A stretch of 64,000 nucleotides of DNA from Ectothiorhodospira magna (lineage in GTDB: Bacteria > Pseudomonadota > Gammaproteobacteria > Ectothiorhodospirales > Ectothiorhodospiraceae). The notes beneath the pieces were generated by a model. The model was given only the letters and a program-made list of their open reading frames with translations. It was not told the DNA's origin and did not search any database. The position numbers and the translations under genes were made by a program. How positions within the stretch are numbered: the stretch's first letter is position 1; each line of letters begins with the position of its first letter. Below are positions 40,054-48,662 of this stretch, piece after piece. The stretch is taken from NCBI RefSeq assembly GCF_900110965.1, contig NZ_FOFO01000005.1:1-64000 (forward strand), written 5' to 3'.

Positions 40054-40690
40054 TCAGAATGGGGGGTACAACGTCAAGGTGATCGGGTGCGGGGTGTTGG
40101 TCATCACCAACATGACTGTCACCATGATCGGAAGGAGAAGCCGAGTTGAAGGAGAAGCAAGTCGGCGACGAAGCAGAATGTAAAGAAAGAAAACATGATC
40201 GCCGACAAGAAGATCGGCAGCACATGGCCAGCATGGTCGGATGGGGGTCGTTGGTCACCACGCTGCGCCCCTCGATCCGTAGTCTTTGGGCATAGAGTTT
40301 CCTGACGATCATATGCCGCTTGGCGATGAGCCGCTTTATCCGGATGAAACCAACGCAACCCAGGACAAATCCACCCAGGACCAGCACCATCAGCATTGCC
40401 ATGATGACTGGAGGGAGAAACAGGCCGGTGAAAAAACAGAACGCCAGATAAGTCAACGCGGTGGCCGACACGCCATATCCGAGCACCCGCACACGGCGAA
40501 CCCGCAGCTGACGGGTATTGAGGGCCATCACCTGCCTGAGATTGAGGGCAATCTCTGCGTTGTCGTAAACCGCCGGCCCATGCCGCGATTCACCATGATG
40601 CCCGGCCCAAGCACCTCCCCGCGCTTGGGCATCGGCCTTGTGGATAGTGATGGTAGAGGTACTGGACAGTACAGGAGATTGTTTGAGCAC
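40054..40690 (-). pseudogene. Membrane protein of the cellulose operon, apparent one-base frameshift
   Basis: The frame starting at the GTG at 40690 encodes two clear membrane helices (LTYLAFCFFTGLFLPP, then AMLMVLVLGGFVLGCVGFI) and a basic loop. After NDP, at a run of five G on the plus strand (40243-40247), the original frame turns into cysteine/serine-rich nonsense. The +1 frame instead reads on as plausible membrane protein: LLVGDHVFFLYILLRRR, then LLLPIMVTVMLVMTN, stopping at 40054. One missing or extra base explains this. I cannot name the family. It could be a true pseudogene, a sequencing error or a programmed shift. Confidence 0.6.
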
Positions 40691-40753
40691 CTAGAGATTA
40701 TCTTTCTGCAAAGACATAAAATCCATGACCAATATCACCCCATGGCTGCAGAA

Positions 40754-41752
40754 TCAGGCCGGGTCGGTACCCACCTGCTGCAATCGGGCCACGCCGGTGG
40801 CCAGATGTTCCAGAAAACTGTCCCCCTCGCCTTCCAGAAGCTTTGCCTTCAACCGGGACATCAGGTGCTCATGGCGATCATGCAGTTCCCGGGCCAGGCT
40901 CATGAGTCCGGCCCGCTCATCCTGGCGGCGGGCGGACTCCAGATCAGGGTGATCCGGGTTCAAGGTGAGGGAAAGGTCGATCAGACGCCGCAGCCGCTCG
41001 GCCCCGGCCTCCTCGGAGGCTTCGCCCAACTCCTGGGCAAAGACCTGGATATCATGGATTTCCCCCATCAGGTTCTGCATATCCTTGAGTTCGCGGACCA
41101 GGGCCTTGCCTTCCTCCAGTTCTGCCGCCACCGGTTCCAGCAGGTAGCGCAGGCGCTTGCCCGCAATACGGGCCTGATGCACGGCCTCGTCCGCTGCACC
41201 GTCATCCCCGACCACCCGCTGTAGCTGGCGGCGGAAATCCTCCGCGGACGCCAGCAGCCGGGCGGCAGTGACGGTGCCAAAGGGGGGGCTGTCATCATCC
41301 CGAATCAGATCCAGTCGTCCCTGGATGCGCTTGTTCAGACGCCGGAAGGCATCGGGCAGGGTTTCATGCAGGTCTTGGTACTCTTCCTGCAACCGCTGTT
41401 CCAGGCGGGCCATCATCCACTGATAGCCGGGCCGCTGGTGGGATTTCACCTGGCCATGCTGCTGTTTCATCCAGGCAATCTGTACTTCCGTGTCCCGGGC
41501 CAGGCCCGTCCCGGCGGCCAGTTCCTTCACCCGGCGGCGCAGTTTTTTCGGCAGCCAGGTCTTGACGAAGGTCTTGTGGGCGGCCAGCAGGCTGCGCAAG
41601 CGCCGCAGGGCGACCCGAAAATCATGCAGGGCCTCCGTATCCTGCGGGTCTGACAGCCGATGGGCGGCCTGAGCCGCCTGATCGAGATAGTTTCGGGCCA
41701 GATCACGCACCACACGGGCCGCGGGCTGGATTGCCAGGCTTTTTTTCATCAT
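40754..41752 (-). CDS. CHAD-domain protein
   Basis: 332 aa from the ATG at 41752 (an adjacent ATG is 3 bases downstream; the open frame begins at a TTG at 41770). Two CHAD half-repeats, each with the histidine/basic signature: LHDFRVALRRLRS (about 42-54) and VHQARIAGKRLRYLLE (about 190-205). CHAD domains bind inorganic polyphosphate through these basic helices. No CYTH phosphatase domain is attached. A role at polyphosphate granules is possible. Confidence 0.9.
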   Translation of the reverse strand: MMKKSLAIQPAARVVRDLARNYLDQAAQAAHRLSDPQDTEALHDFRVALRRLRSLLAAHKTFVKTWLPKKLRRRVKELAAGTGLARDTEVQIAWMKQQHGQVKSHQRPGYQWMMARLEQRLQEEYQDLHETLPDAFRRLNKRIQGRLDLIRDDDSPPFGTVTAARLLASAEDFRRQLQRVVGDDGAADEAVHQARIAGKRLRYLLEPVAAELEEGKALVRELKDMQNLMGEIHDIQVFAQELGEASEEAGAERLRRLIDLSLTLNPDHPDLESARRQDERAGLMSLARELHDRHEHLMSRLKAKLLEGEGDSFLEHLATGVARLQQVGTDPA

Positions 41753-41836
41753 TTTGCGCGAGAAACCCAATGGTCAAAAAATACCGCCATTAACGCCCAT
41801 ATGGATGACATTTTTATGAATCTGGCGTTGATGATA

Positions 41837-43900
41837 TCAACCCACGCGACCATATTCCTCCGATCCACTGAGCCAGCGCCGGATCAGCGGCTCCACGTGG
41901 TCCGGGTGCTCCCGCATCAGCCGGGTCGCCGCCGCTTTTACCGTTTCCAGCAGGTCCTGATCCCGGGTGATCTCGGCAATGCGAAACTGCATCATCCCCG
42001 TCTGCCGGGTGCCCAGCACCTCCCCCGGCCCCCGCAACTCCAGGTCAATGCGGGCAATCTCAAAGCCGTCGGTGCTGGCCCGCAGGGCCTCCAGGCGACG
42101 CTGGGCGGTGTAAGAAAGGGGAGGATGATAGAGCAGCACACAGGCGCTCTCCGCCGTGCCCCGCCCCACCCGGCCCCGCAGCTGATGTAGCTGGGCCAGC
42201 CCCAGACGTTCCGCGTTCTCGATGATCATGAGAGAGGCATTGGGCACGTCCACTCCCACCTCGATCACCGTGGTGGCCACCAGCAACTGCAGCTCACCGG
42301 CCTTGAAAGCGGCCATCATTGCCTCTTTTTCCCGAGGTTTCATGCGCCCATGCACCAGCCCCACCCGGACACCGGTCAGAGCCGCCTGCAACAGGGCGTG
42401 GGTATCTTCTGCCGCCTGGGCCTGCAGAACCTCGGATTCCTCGATCAGGGTGCAGACCCAGTAGGCTTGCCGCCCCTGGCTGATGGCATGGTGGATGCGT
42501 TCCACCACCTCTCCCCGACGGGTATCACTCACCGCCACCGTCTTCACCGGGGTGCGTCCCGGCGGCAACTCGTCGATGACCGAATAGTCCAGGTCGGCGT
42601 AGGCGGTCATGGCCAGGGTGCGGGGAATGGGGGTGGCGGTCATGATCAGTTGATGGGGCAGACGGCCATCCCGGGCGCCCTTCTCCCGCAGGGCCATGCG
42701 CTGGTGCACGCCGAATCGGTGCTGTTCGTCCACGATCACCAGGGCCAGGTCCTCGAAGCTCACCTCGTCCTGGAACAGGGCATGGGTGCCCACCGCCACC
42801 CGGGCGGTACCCTCGGCCAGCGCCGCCAGGGACTCCCGGCGGGCGCGCACCCCCTGCCTGCCGGAAAACCAAGCCACCGGAATGTCCAATGGCCCCAGCA
42901 GGGCGCGAAAATTGTGGTGATGCTGTTCCGCTAAAATCTCCGTGGGGGCCATCACTGCGGCCTGATGACCGGCCTCTACTGCCTGCAGACAGGCAGCCAC
43001 CGCCACCAGGGTCTTGCCCGAACCCACGTCCCCCTGTACCAGACGCAGCATGGGACTGGGCCGCGCCATGTCCCGTTCCAGCTCCCGGATCACCCGGTCC
43101 TGGGCACTGGTGAGGGCAAACGGCAGGGACCGGCGCAGACGACCGAGCAGATTACCATCCACCCGTATCACCGGAGCAGGCCGGGCGGTGGTGCGGGTGC
43201 GCAGGCGGTACAGACTCAGGTGATGGGCCACCAGTTCCTCGAAGGCCAGACGCCGCTGGGCGGGGTGACGGCCCGCCAGCAGTGCCGCCACGGAGACATC
43301 CGGCGGTGGCCGATGCACAGTGCGCAGGGCCGATTCCAGGTCCGGCAGTCCGGCGCTATCCAATACCCCCGGCGGCAGCCAGTCCGGCAGATGATCCAGA
43401 TGAGCCAGGGCCTCGTCGGTGAGACGGCGCAGGGTGATCTGATGCAGCCCTTCCGTGGTGGGGTAGACAGGGGTGAGGCAATCTTCCACCGGTAGGGTAT
43501 CGTCCTGGATGGCCCGATATTCCGGGTGTATCATCTCCAGCCCACCTTGCCGACTCCCTCGCACTTCCCCAAAGCAGCGCAGCCGCACCCCGCGCACCAG
43601 ATTATGTTGCTGGGCGGCGGAGAAATGGAAAAACCGCAGATTGAGGGCGCCGGTACCATCGGCCAGGCGCAGGATCAACATGCGCCGACTGCGGGACTGC
43701 ACCTCGGCCAGGGCAATCTCTCCTTCCACCACCGCCTCGTCTCCGGGGCGCAGGCCACCTATGGGCAGCAGCCGGGTGCGGTCCTGATAGCGCAGAGGGA
43801 GATGAAACAGCAGGTCGGTCAGGGTGTGGATACCCAGCTTTTCCAGCCGGGCCGCCTGCTTGGGGCCGATGCCCCTGAGAGTGGTGACAGGTTCGGTCAT
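41837..43900 (-). CDS. recG: ATP-dependent DNA helicase RecG
   Basis: 687 aa, full length. Remodels stalled replication forks and branched DNA. The N-terminal wedge domain has an OB fold (about 50-150), preceded by the HhH-like LRGIGPKQAARLEKLGI. Helicase motifs in order: Walker A GDVGSGKTLVA, Walker B VDEQHRFG, TATPIPRTLA, and the C-terminal QLHQLRGRVGRG. The gene lies 90 bp downstream of ridA, the ridA-recG order found in gammaproteobacteria after spoT, which is absent here. Confidence 0.96.
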   Translation of the reverse strand: MTEPVTTLRGIGPKQAARLEKLGIHTLTDLLFHLPLRYQDRTRLLPIGGLRPGDEAVVEGEIALAEVQSRSRRMLILRLADGTGALNLRFFHFSAAQQHNLVRGVRLRCFGEVRGSRQGGLEMIHPEYRAIQDDTLPVEDCLTPVYPTTEGLHQITLRRLTDEALAHLDHLPDWLPPGVLDSAGLPDLESALRTVHRPPPDVSVAALLAGRHPAQRRLAFEELVAHHLSLYRLRTRTTARPAPVIRVDGNLLGRLRRSLPFALTSAQDRVIRELERDMARPSPMLRLVQGDVGSGKTLVAVAACLQAVEAGHQAAVMAPTEILAEQHHHNFRALLGPLDIPVAWFSGRQGVRARRESLAALAEGTARVAVGTHALFQDEVSFEDLALVIVDEQHRFGVHQRMALREKGARDGRLPHQLIMTATPIPRTLAMTAYADLDYSVIDELPPGRTPVKTVAVSDTRRGEVVERIHHAISQGRQAYWVCTLIEESEVLQAQAAEDTHALLQAALTGVRVGLVHGRMKPREKEAMMAAFKAGELQLLVATTVIEVGVDVPNASLMIIENAERLGLAQLHQLRGRVGRGTAESACVLLYHPPLSYTAQRRLEALRASTDGFEIARIDLELRGPGEVLGTRQTGMMQFRIAEITRDQDLLETVKAAATRLMREHPDHVEPLIRRWLSGSEEYGRVG

Positions 43901-43952
43901 GACGCTATCCGCTTGATTCCTTTCCCGATGATGCCATGTCCCTGGCCATGAT

Positions 43953-43979
43953 GGCCCCTCCCCCCCAGGAGGAGGGGCC
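43953..43979 (-). terminator. Hairpin between ridA and recG
   Basis: GGCCCCTCC and GGAGGGGCC form a perfect 9-bp stem around a C-rich loop just after the ridA stop. No U-tract follows on the minus strand, so partial termination or RNA processing is more likely than strong termination. Confidence 0.4.
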
Positions 43980-43990
43980 GCCGGATTCCG

Positions 43991-44374
43991 TCAGGACAGG
44001 TCCATGATCCCGTCCATCTCCACCTGGGCATCTTTGGGCAGGCTGGCAACGCCGATGGCGGCACGGGCCGGATAGGGCTCGTGGAAGTATTCGGCCATGA
44101 CCTGATTCACGGTGGGGAAATGGGTCAGGTCGGTGAGGAAGACATTGAGCTTGACCACGTCGTCCAGGGTGCCGCCGGCGGCTTCGGCCACCGCCTGCAG
44201 ATTGTCGAACACCCGGCGAATCTGGGCTTCGACAGGGCCTTCCACCATGTCCATGGTTTCGGGGATCAGGGGGATCTGGCCGGACAGGTAGACAGTGGAC
44301 CCCACCTTCACAGCCTGGGAATAGGTACCGATGGCCTGTGGAGCCTTGTCGGTGGCGATAATTTCACGGGACAT
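43991..44374 (-). CDS. ridA: RidA/YjgF-family enamine/imine deaminase
   Basis: 127 aa, full length. Hydrolyses reactive enamine/imine intermediates from PLP enzymes, releasing ketoacid and ammonia; cytoplasmic trimer. Motifs: [15 protein letters not shown] at the N-terminus, LSGQIPL, and the C-terminal [20 protein letters not shown], containing the substrate-carboxylate arginine and terminal Glu. It sits 32 bp downstream of lysA, a PLP enzyme. Confidence 0.95.
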   Translation of the reverse strand: MSREIIATDKAPQAIGTYSQAVKVGSTVYLSGQIPLIPETMDMVEGPVEAQIRRVFDNLQAVAEAAGGTLDDVVKLNVFLTDLTHFPTVNQVMAEYFHEPYPARAAIGVASLPKDAQVEMDGIMDLS

Positions 44375-44406
44375 GAGAGATTCCTTCTGGTGTTCGATAT
44401 GGAGGA

Positions 44407-45654
44407 TCAGCCGGGCAGCAGGGTTTCCCCGGCCATCAGTTCATCCAGGGTCTGACGGCGATGGATCAGCCAGTCCCGGTCCCCATCCACCATCACCTCC
44501 GCGGGCCGGGGACGGGTATTGTAGTTGGAGCTCATGGTAAAACCGTAGGCCCCGGCGGATCGCACCGCCAGCAGGTCGCCGGCAGCCAGGTCCAGAGTGC
44601 GCGCCTTACCCAAAAAATCCCCGGTTTCGCAGACCGGCCCCACCACGTCATAGGGGATGCCCTCGCCCCCTCGGGGACGCACCGGCACGATGTCCATCCA
44701 TGCGCTGTAGAGGGCGGGCCGGATGAGATCGTTCATGGCTGCGTCCACGATGGCAAAGTGCTTGTGGCGGGTGGGTTTGAGGTATTCCACCTGGGTGAGC
44801 AGCACTCCGGCATTGCCAGCAATGGCCCGGCCAGGTTCCACCAAAATCTCGTAATGGGTATCCTGCAACACCGCCAGCATGGCCTGGGCATACTGCTCGG
44901 GCAGAGGCGGATGCTCGTCCCGGTAACAGATGCCCAGCCCGCCCCCCAGATCCAGATGATGGAGGCGGATGCCTTCGTCTTCCAGGGTCCGGGCCAGATG
45001 CAAAACCCGGTGCAAGGCGTCCACGAAGGGTTCCAGGCGGGTGAGCTGGGAACCGATGTGGCAGTCGATGCCGATGATATTCAGGTGCGGCAGTGCCGCG
45101 GCCCGCCGGTAGAGCTCCAGGGCATCGGTCACGTCCACGCCGAACTTGTTTTCCTTCAGCCCGGTGGAGATGTAGGGATGGGTCTGGGCATCCACGTCCG
45201 GATTGACCCGCAGGGACACCGGCGCCGTCACCCCCAGGGCGCCGGCCTCGGCATTGAGGCGCTCCAGTTCCGCCGCCGATTCCACGTTGAAGCAGCGGAT
45301 GCCCAGTTCCAGGGCGCGGCGCATCTCGTCGGTCCGCTTGCCCACGCCGGAGAAGACCACCTTGCCCGGATCACCGCCGGCCCGCACCACCCGCTCCAGT
45401 TCGCCGACGGAGACGATGTCGAACCCGGACCCGAGCCGGGCCAGCAGGTTGAGCACCGCCAGACTGGAATTGGCCTTCACCGCATAGCACACCAGATGGG
45501 GGTGATCCCCCAGGGCGCGATCAAAGGCATGCCAGTGGCGTTCCAGGGTGGCCCGGGAATAGACATAAAGCGGCGTGCCATGACGCTGGGCCAGTGTTTC
45601 CAGACTCAGCGCTTCAACGTGGAGTACGCCATGATGGTAGTTAAAATGATCCAT
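44407..45654 (-). CDS. lysA: Diaminopimelate decarboxylase
   Basis: 415 aa from the ATG at 45654; the longer open frame upstream overlaps lptM. PLP enzyme converting meso-diaminopimelate to lysine, the last step of lysine synthesis. The PLP lysine lies in [12 protein letters not shown], the glycine-rich phosphate site in LDLGGGLGI, and the substrate-binding [10 protein letters not shown] has the conserved cysteine. lptM ends 4 bp upstream and ridA follows 32 bp downstream, so the three are co-transcribed. Confidence 0.96.
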   Translation of the reverse strand: MDHFNYHHGVLHVEALSLETLAQRHGTPLYVYSRATLERHWHAFDRALGDHPHLVCYAVKANSSLAVLNLLARLGSGFDIVSVGELERVVRAGGDPGKVVFSGVGKRTDEMRRALELGIRCFNVESAAELERLNAEAGALGVTAPVSLRVNPDVDAQTHPYISTGLKENKFGVDVTDALELYRRAAALPHLNIIGIDCHIGSQLTRLEPFVDALHRVLHLARTLEDEGIRLHHLDLGGGLGICYRDEHPPLPEQYAQAMLAVLQDTHYEILVEPGRAIAGNAGVLLTQVEYLKPTRHKHFAIVDAAMNDLIRPALYSAWMDIVPVRPRGGEGIPYDVVGPVCETGDFLGKARTLDLAAGDLLAVRSAGAYGFTMSSNYNTRPRPAEVMVDGDRDWLIHRRQTLDELMAGETLLPG

Positions 45655-45658
45655 GAAG

Positions 45659-45814
45659 CTATGACCGTTGCGGGGCAACAAGGAGGGTGACCCCGTGATG
45701 GGATTCTTCGGGCAGGTAAAGATCGCCCCGTTGACCACAGCTGGCCAGCAGGCTGGCGGTACCCAGGACCACAACCACGCCGATCAGCAGCAGATTGGAC
45801 CAGCACAAGCGCAT
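45659..45814 (-). CDS. lptM: Small LPS-transport-associated lipoprotein LptM
   Basis: 51-aa lipoprotein from the ATG at 45814 to the TAG at 45659. A hydrophobic signal (LLLIGVVVVLGTASLLASC) ends in a lipobox, and the mature part CGQRGDLYLPEE matches the conserved CGQ-KGPLYLP core of LptM/YifL. LptM assists LptD assembly at the outer membrane. Its place directly before lysA is the usual one. Overlapping minus-strand frames here are longer but not protein-like. Confidence 0.9.
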   Translation of the reverse strand: MRLCWSNLLLIGVVVVLGTASLLASCGQRGDLYLPEESHHGVTLLVAPQRS

Positions 45815-45923
45815 GGTGGTATTCCTTGTTTGCTGTTTGTTTTACCGGTGGCCGCCATGATAGCACTGGGCGGAATCCAGACCTCTGTTTATCATCCCAG
45901 GATACCCAAACGAGAACCAGTCA

Positions 45924-47078
45924 ATGCAGATACCCGATTACCAGGGACGTTGCCTGGCCAATTTGATGACATCCCTGATCAGCGGTCTGGGGGGGACTCC
46001 ATCCTGTCACAAGCCCTTGCTGGCCCTGCCCCCGGAGGAGGTGGCCCGCCATCGCCATGTGGTGCTGGTGGTGGTGGATGGCCTGGGGGATCAATTTTTA
46101 CAAACCAGGCCTGCCCCCTTCCTCAATGGCCACCGTCGCACGGGTATCCATGCGGTATTTCCTACCACCACCGCCACCGGCGTCACCACCTTCCTGACCG
46201 GCGATGCGCCCGCCCAACACGGCCTGACCGGCTGGCATATACATTTTCGGGAACTGGGGGCTGTGATGGCGGTCCTGCCCGGCAAACCCCGTTACGGGGG
46301 GAGCGGGTATGACCAGGTGGCTGATCTGGATGTGCTGAACTGGCTGAAGCATGAGGTGACCTTTAACCGAATTCCAGTGGTCAGCGCTCTGGTCAGCCCT
46401 AACAGGATCGCCCATACCCCGTTCAACAAGGCCCATAAGGGCCAGGCGCGGCTGTTTCCCTTCCGCACCCTGCAGAGCATGGTGAACCGGGTGGAAGAGG
46501 TGGTCAAGAAGCGTCCAGATATTAGCTACACCTATGCCTATTGGTCGGAACTGGACCATTTGGGCCATCGCTACGGCCCGGATGCCCCCCTGACCCGCAG
46601 GCATCTGGAGACGATTGATGATGCCCTGAGTGTGCTGGCTGCCCGACTGCGGGGTACTGATACCTTGCTGATTGTCACCGCCGACCACGGCATGACGGCG
46701 GTTAACCATCAACTCCTCCTGGCGGACTACCCGGAGATTGCCGATTGCCTGATGCTGCCCTTGTGCGGTGAGCCACGGGTGGCCTGGGCCTATGTGCGCC
46801 ACGGCTGGCATGAACGGTTCCAGGCTCTGGTCAAGGCGCAACTGGGACAGGTCTGCACCTTGCGTCCCAGCGCAGAACTGCTGGAAGAAGGCTGGTTTGG
46901 TCCGGGTGTACCCCATCCTGAGCTGGCGGCCAGGATTGGAGACTATGCCCTGCTGATGCATCCAGGGTGGATCATTTCGGACCAGATGCTTACCGAAAAA
47001 CCCTTTGATCTGAAGGGCGTGCATGGTGGGCTGACACCTGAGGAACTGGAAGTGCCTCTGGTGGTGACCGTCTGCTGA
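45924..47078 (+). CDS. Alkaline-phosphatase-superfamily nucleotide pyrophosphatase/phosphodiesterase
   Basis: 384 aa, no signal peptide. The N-terminal metal site VVDGLGDQF holds the first aspartate. The catalytic threonine is in PTTTATGVTTFLTG (about 79-92), and further metal ligands are in SELDHLGHRYG and VTADHGMT. This is the type I phosphodiesterase/nucleotide pyrophosphatase pattern. The substrate is unknown. It is divergent from the lptM-lysA operon. Confidence 0.85.
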   Translation: MQIPDYQGRCLANLMTSLISGLGGTPSCHKPLLALPPEEVARHRHVVLVVVDGLGDQFLQTRPAPFLNGHRRTGIHAVFPTTTATGVTTFLTGDAPAQHGLTGWHIHFRELGAVMAVLPGKPRYGGSGYDQVADLDVLNWLKHEVTFNRIPVVSALVSPNRIAHTPFNKAHKGQARLFPFRTLQSMVNRVEEVVKKRPDISYTYAYWSELDHLGHRYGPDAPLTRRHLETIDDALSVLAARLRGTDTLLIVTADHGMTAVNHQLLLADYPEIADCLMLPLCGEPRVAWAYVRHGWHERFQALVKAQLGQVCTLRPSAELLEEGWFGPGVPHPELAARIGDYALLMHPGWIISDQMLTEKPFDLKGVHGGLTPEELEVPLVVTVC

Positions 47079-47130
47079 GTCGGGCTTCCGTGGTATCATT
47101 GGCGGCCATCCACCGGCACAGGACTTTGCC

Positions 47131-47430
47131 ATGTCAGAAGCCCTCAACCTGTTCGACAGCGCCGCCAGCCAGACCGTGGAGTTGGCCAACCGTCTGAGCG
47201 ACGTGGATCCCCAGGCTGATCTGTGGGAGATTGCAGATGGCTTGCTGGCGGGAGCGGTCCACTACTGGCTCTATACCCGCCAGCCTTGCGGCGATCCCCG
47301 CTGTGAGCAATGCGCCGCCATCAGCACCGCCGAAGAGCGTCTTGCGGTTCTGCTCAAGGATCTGGAAGCATACGCCCGGGACAGCGACTATTTCCATGCC
47401 CCTACGGACGTGAATGTAGGTCGGGCCTGA
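47131..47430 (+). CDS. Conserved-looking small protein with a Cys cluster
   Basis: 99 aa, acidic and helical. The only marked feature is CGDPRCEQC (about residues 52-60), which could bind a metal. It begins 52 bp after the phosphodiesterase, so they may be co-transcribed. I do not recognise the family and offer no function. Confidence 0.6.
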   Translation: MSEALNLFDSAASQTVELANRLSDVDPQADLWEIADGLLAGAVHYWLYTRQPCGDPRCEQCAAISTAEERLAVLLKDLEAYARDSDYFHAPTDVNVGRA

Positions 47431-47503
47431 TGGGCCGGAAGCGGCCCAAATCCTGTTGGACACGCCGCCACAGCGTGTAAGTGACGGCGTGCCGGAGGAC
47501 CGT

Positions 47504-48502
47504 TCAGTCTTTTTTCACCCCAGGCCCGCGTCGGGCCGGGTTGCGCCGGGGTCTTGCCGGAGCCAGCCTGGCTGACGGGGTGCGCTTGGCCCTGGCAGTT
47601 GCCCCGGCTCCCTTGGCCCCAGCAGATGGGCGGGATTTACGGGAGGCGGCGCTGGCAGGGGTACTGACCACGTCGATCTTCTCCCGGCGAGTGGTTCGGG
47701 ATGCACTGGAGGAAGACTGATCCCTGGTGGCCGAAGGTGATCGGGATTCAGGGGCCGCCTTGATCCGGGGCATGGGGCCGGATGAGGCGGCGGGTTCAGG
47801 ATCGGGGCTGGATTGGGTTGCCGTTGCGTCAGGGGCTGCAGCAGGGGTTCGCGCCGCAGCTTTCTGGGCTGCCCTGGCCTCAGCCTCGGTCCTGGCCTTG
47901 GCTTCCGCCCTGGCTTTGGCTTCTGACTTGGCCCTGCGTTTGGCTTCTGCCCTGGCTTTGGCTTCGGCCTTGGCTTTGGCCTTGGCCTGAATCCGGGCCT
48001 GGTTGGCAGTGATGGCGGCCTCTACCTGCGCCTTGACGGTGTCGGCCTCATGGCCCGAACGGGTGGGGATCACTGCATAGGGCAGTTCCACCTGTTCACA
48101 GACCGAGCCGAGAAACACATTGGAATCATGCAGGGCCGTCAATCCCCGGCCCGCGGCTTGCATGCGCAGGACACAGGTTACGGTCTGGTCAGACTTTTTA
48201 CACAGCACAAAGTCGAAATATTCATGGGCAATACGGCGTCGGGCCGCCTCTTTGAGGGGCTGATCCGGGTTGGGCTTGAGTGTGAGGACATTGGCGGCCA
48301 TCACCTTGGGAAAGACGTGATGATCAGCCCCCAGGCCCTCTGTCAGGGCTTTGAACAGGGCCTTTTCCTCGCCATTGAGTACAGACCCGGATTTGCCGTA
48401 GCAATCCGGTCGGGGAGCGGGCAGGGAAGCCCGCGCATTGTAGTACTGATAAAACAGCAGTGCGGCAATCAAAAACAGGACAACCAGGGAAAACTCCACC
48501 AT
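47504..48502 (-). CDS. Membrane-anchored DUF2726-like protein with basic Ala/Lys repeat tail
   Basis: 332 aa from the ATG at 48502. One N-terminal membrane helix (FSLVVLFLIAALLFYQYY) precedes a DUF2726-like domain (about 45-150) with LKPNPDQP and EYFDFVLCKKSD. This domain resembles nuclease-fold proteins that read DxxLC-type cores. Residues about 170-220 are a KAKAEAKARAEAK-type repeat predicted to be a long charged helix. The rest is a disordered Ser/Pro/Arg-rich basic tail that could bind nucleic acid. Function unknown. Confidence 0.7.
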   Translation of the reverse strand: MVEFSLVVLFLIAALLFYQYYNARASLPAPRPDCYGKSGSVLNGEEKALFKALTEGLGADHHVFPKVMAANVLTLKPNPDQPLKEAARRRIAHEYFDFVLCKKSDQTVTCVLRMQAAGRGLTALHDSNVFLGSVCEQVELPYAVIPTRSGHEADTVKAQVEAAITANQARIQAKAKAKAEAKARAEAKRRAKSEAKARAEAKARTEAEARAAQKAAARTPAAAPDATATQSSPDPEPAASSGPMPRIKAAPESRSPSATRDQSSSSASRTTRREKIDVVSTPASAASRKSRPSAGAKGAGATARAKRTPSARLAPARPRRNPARRGPGVKKD

Positions 48503-48577
48503 TGCTGACACCTCTCCATCGTATGGGACAAACTGTTCCAGAATGCGGACGGGGCATAAAGTCGATGAAGCGTGGAA

Positions 48578-48606
48578 AATCCCCCACGCTCAAGGCTGGG
48601 GGGATT
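48578..48606. repeat. Hairpin resembling an IS200/IS605-group end
   Basis: AATCCCCC and GGGGGATT pair around a 13-base centre. On the minus strand the sequence begins GGGAATCCCC, as does the right end of the TnpB element near 55180. It lies in the 160-bp gap between the DUF2726 gene and the OYE gene, with no transposase nearby. A solo end or a simple terminator are both possible. Confidence 0.4.
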
Positions 48607-48662
48607 CCCGTTTCTGACACGTTACCGCGCTTGCGGTGATTTCGCCAGTATAGTTCGCCGGA

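Noticed and set aside
45606-45866. 86-aa minus-strand frame overlapping lptM
   Set aside because: No family features; the 51-aa LptM in another frame has a lipobox and the conserved core.
47131-47430. Frataxin-like CyaY, sometimes found near lysA-lptM
   Set aside because: The 99-aa protein lacks the acidic frataxin helix and has a Cys cluster instead.
47880-48000. Short-period repeat array considered as a CRISPR or VNTR
   Set aside because: The periodicity comes from coding KAKAEAKARAE repeats; there are no spacers or uniform repeat units.
47727-48012. Leu/Ala-rich plus-strand frames resembling membrane proteins
   Set aside because: Produced by the complement of the Lys/Ala repeat region of the DUF2726 gene.
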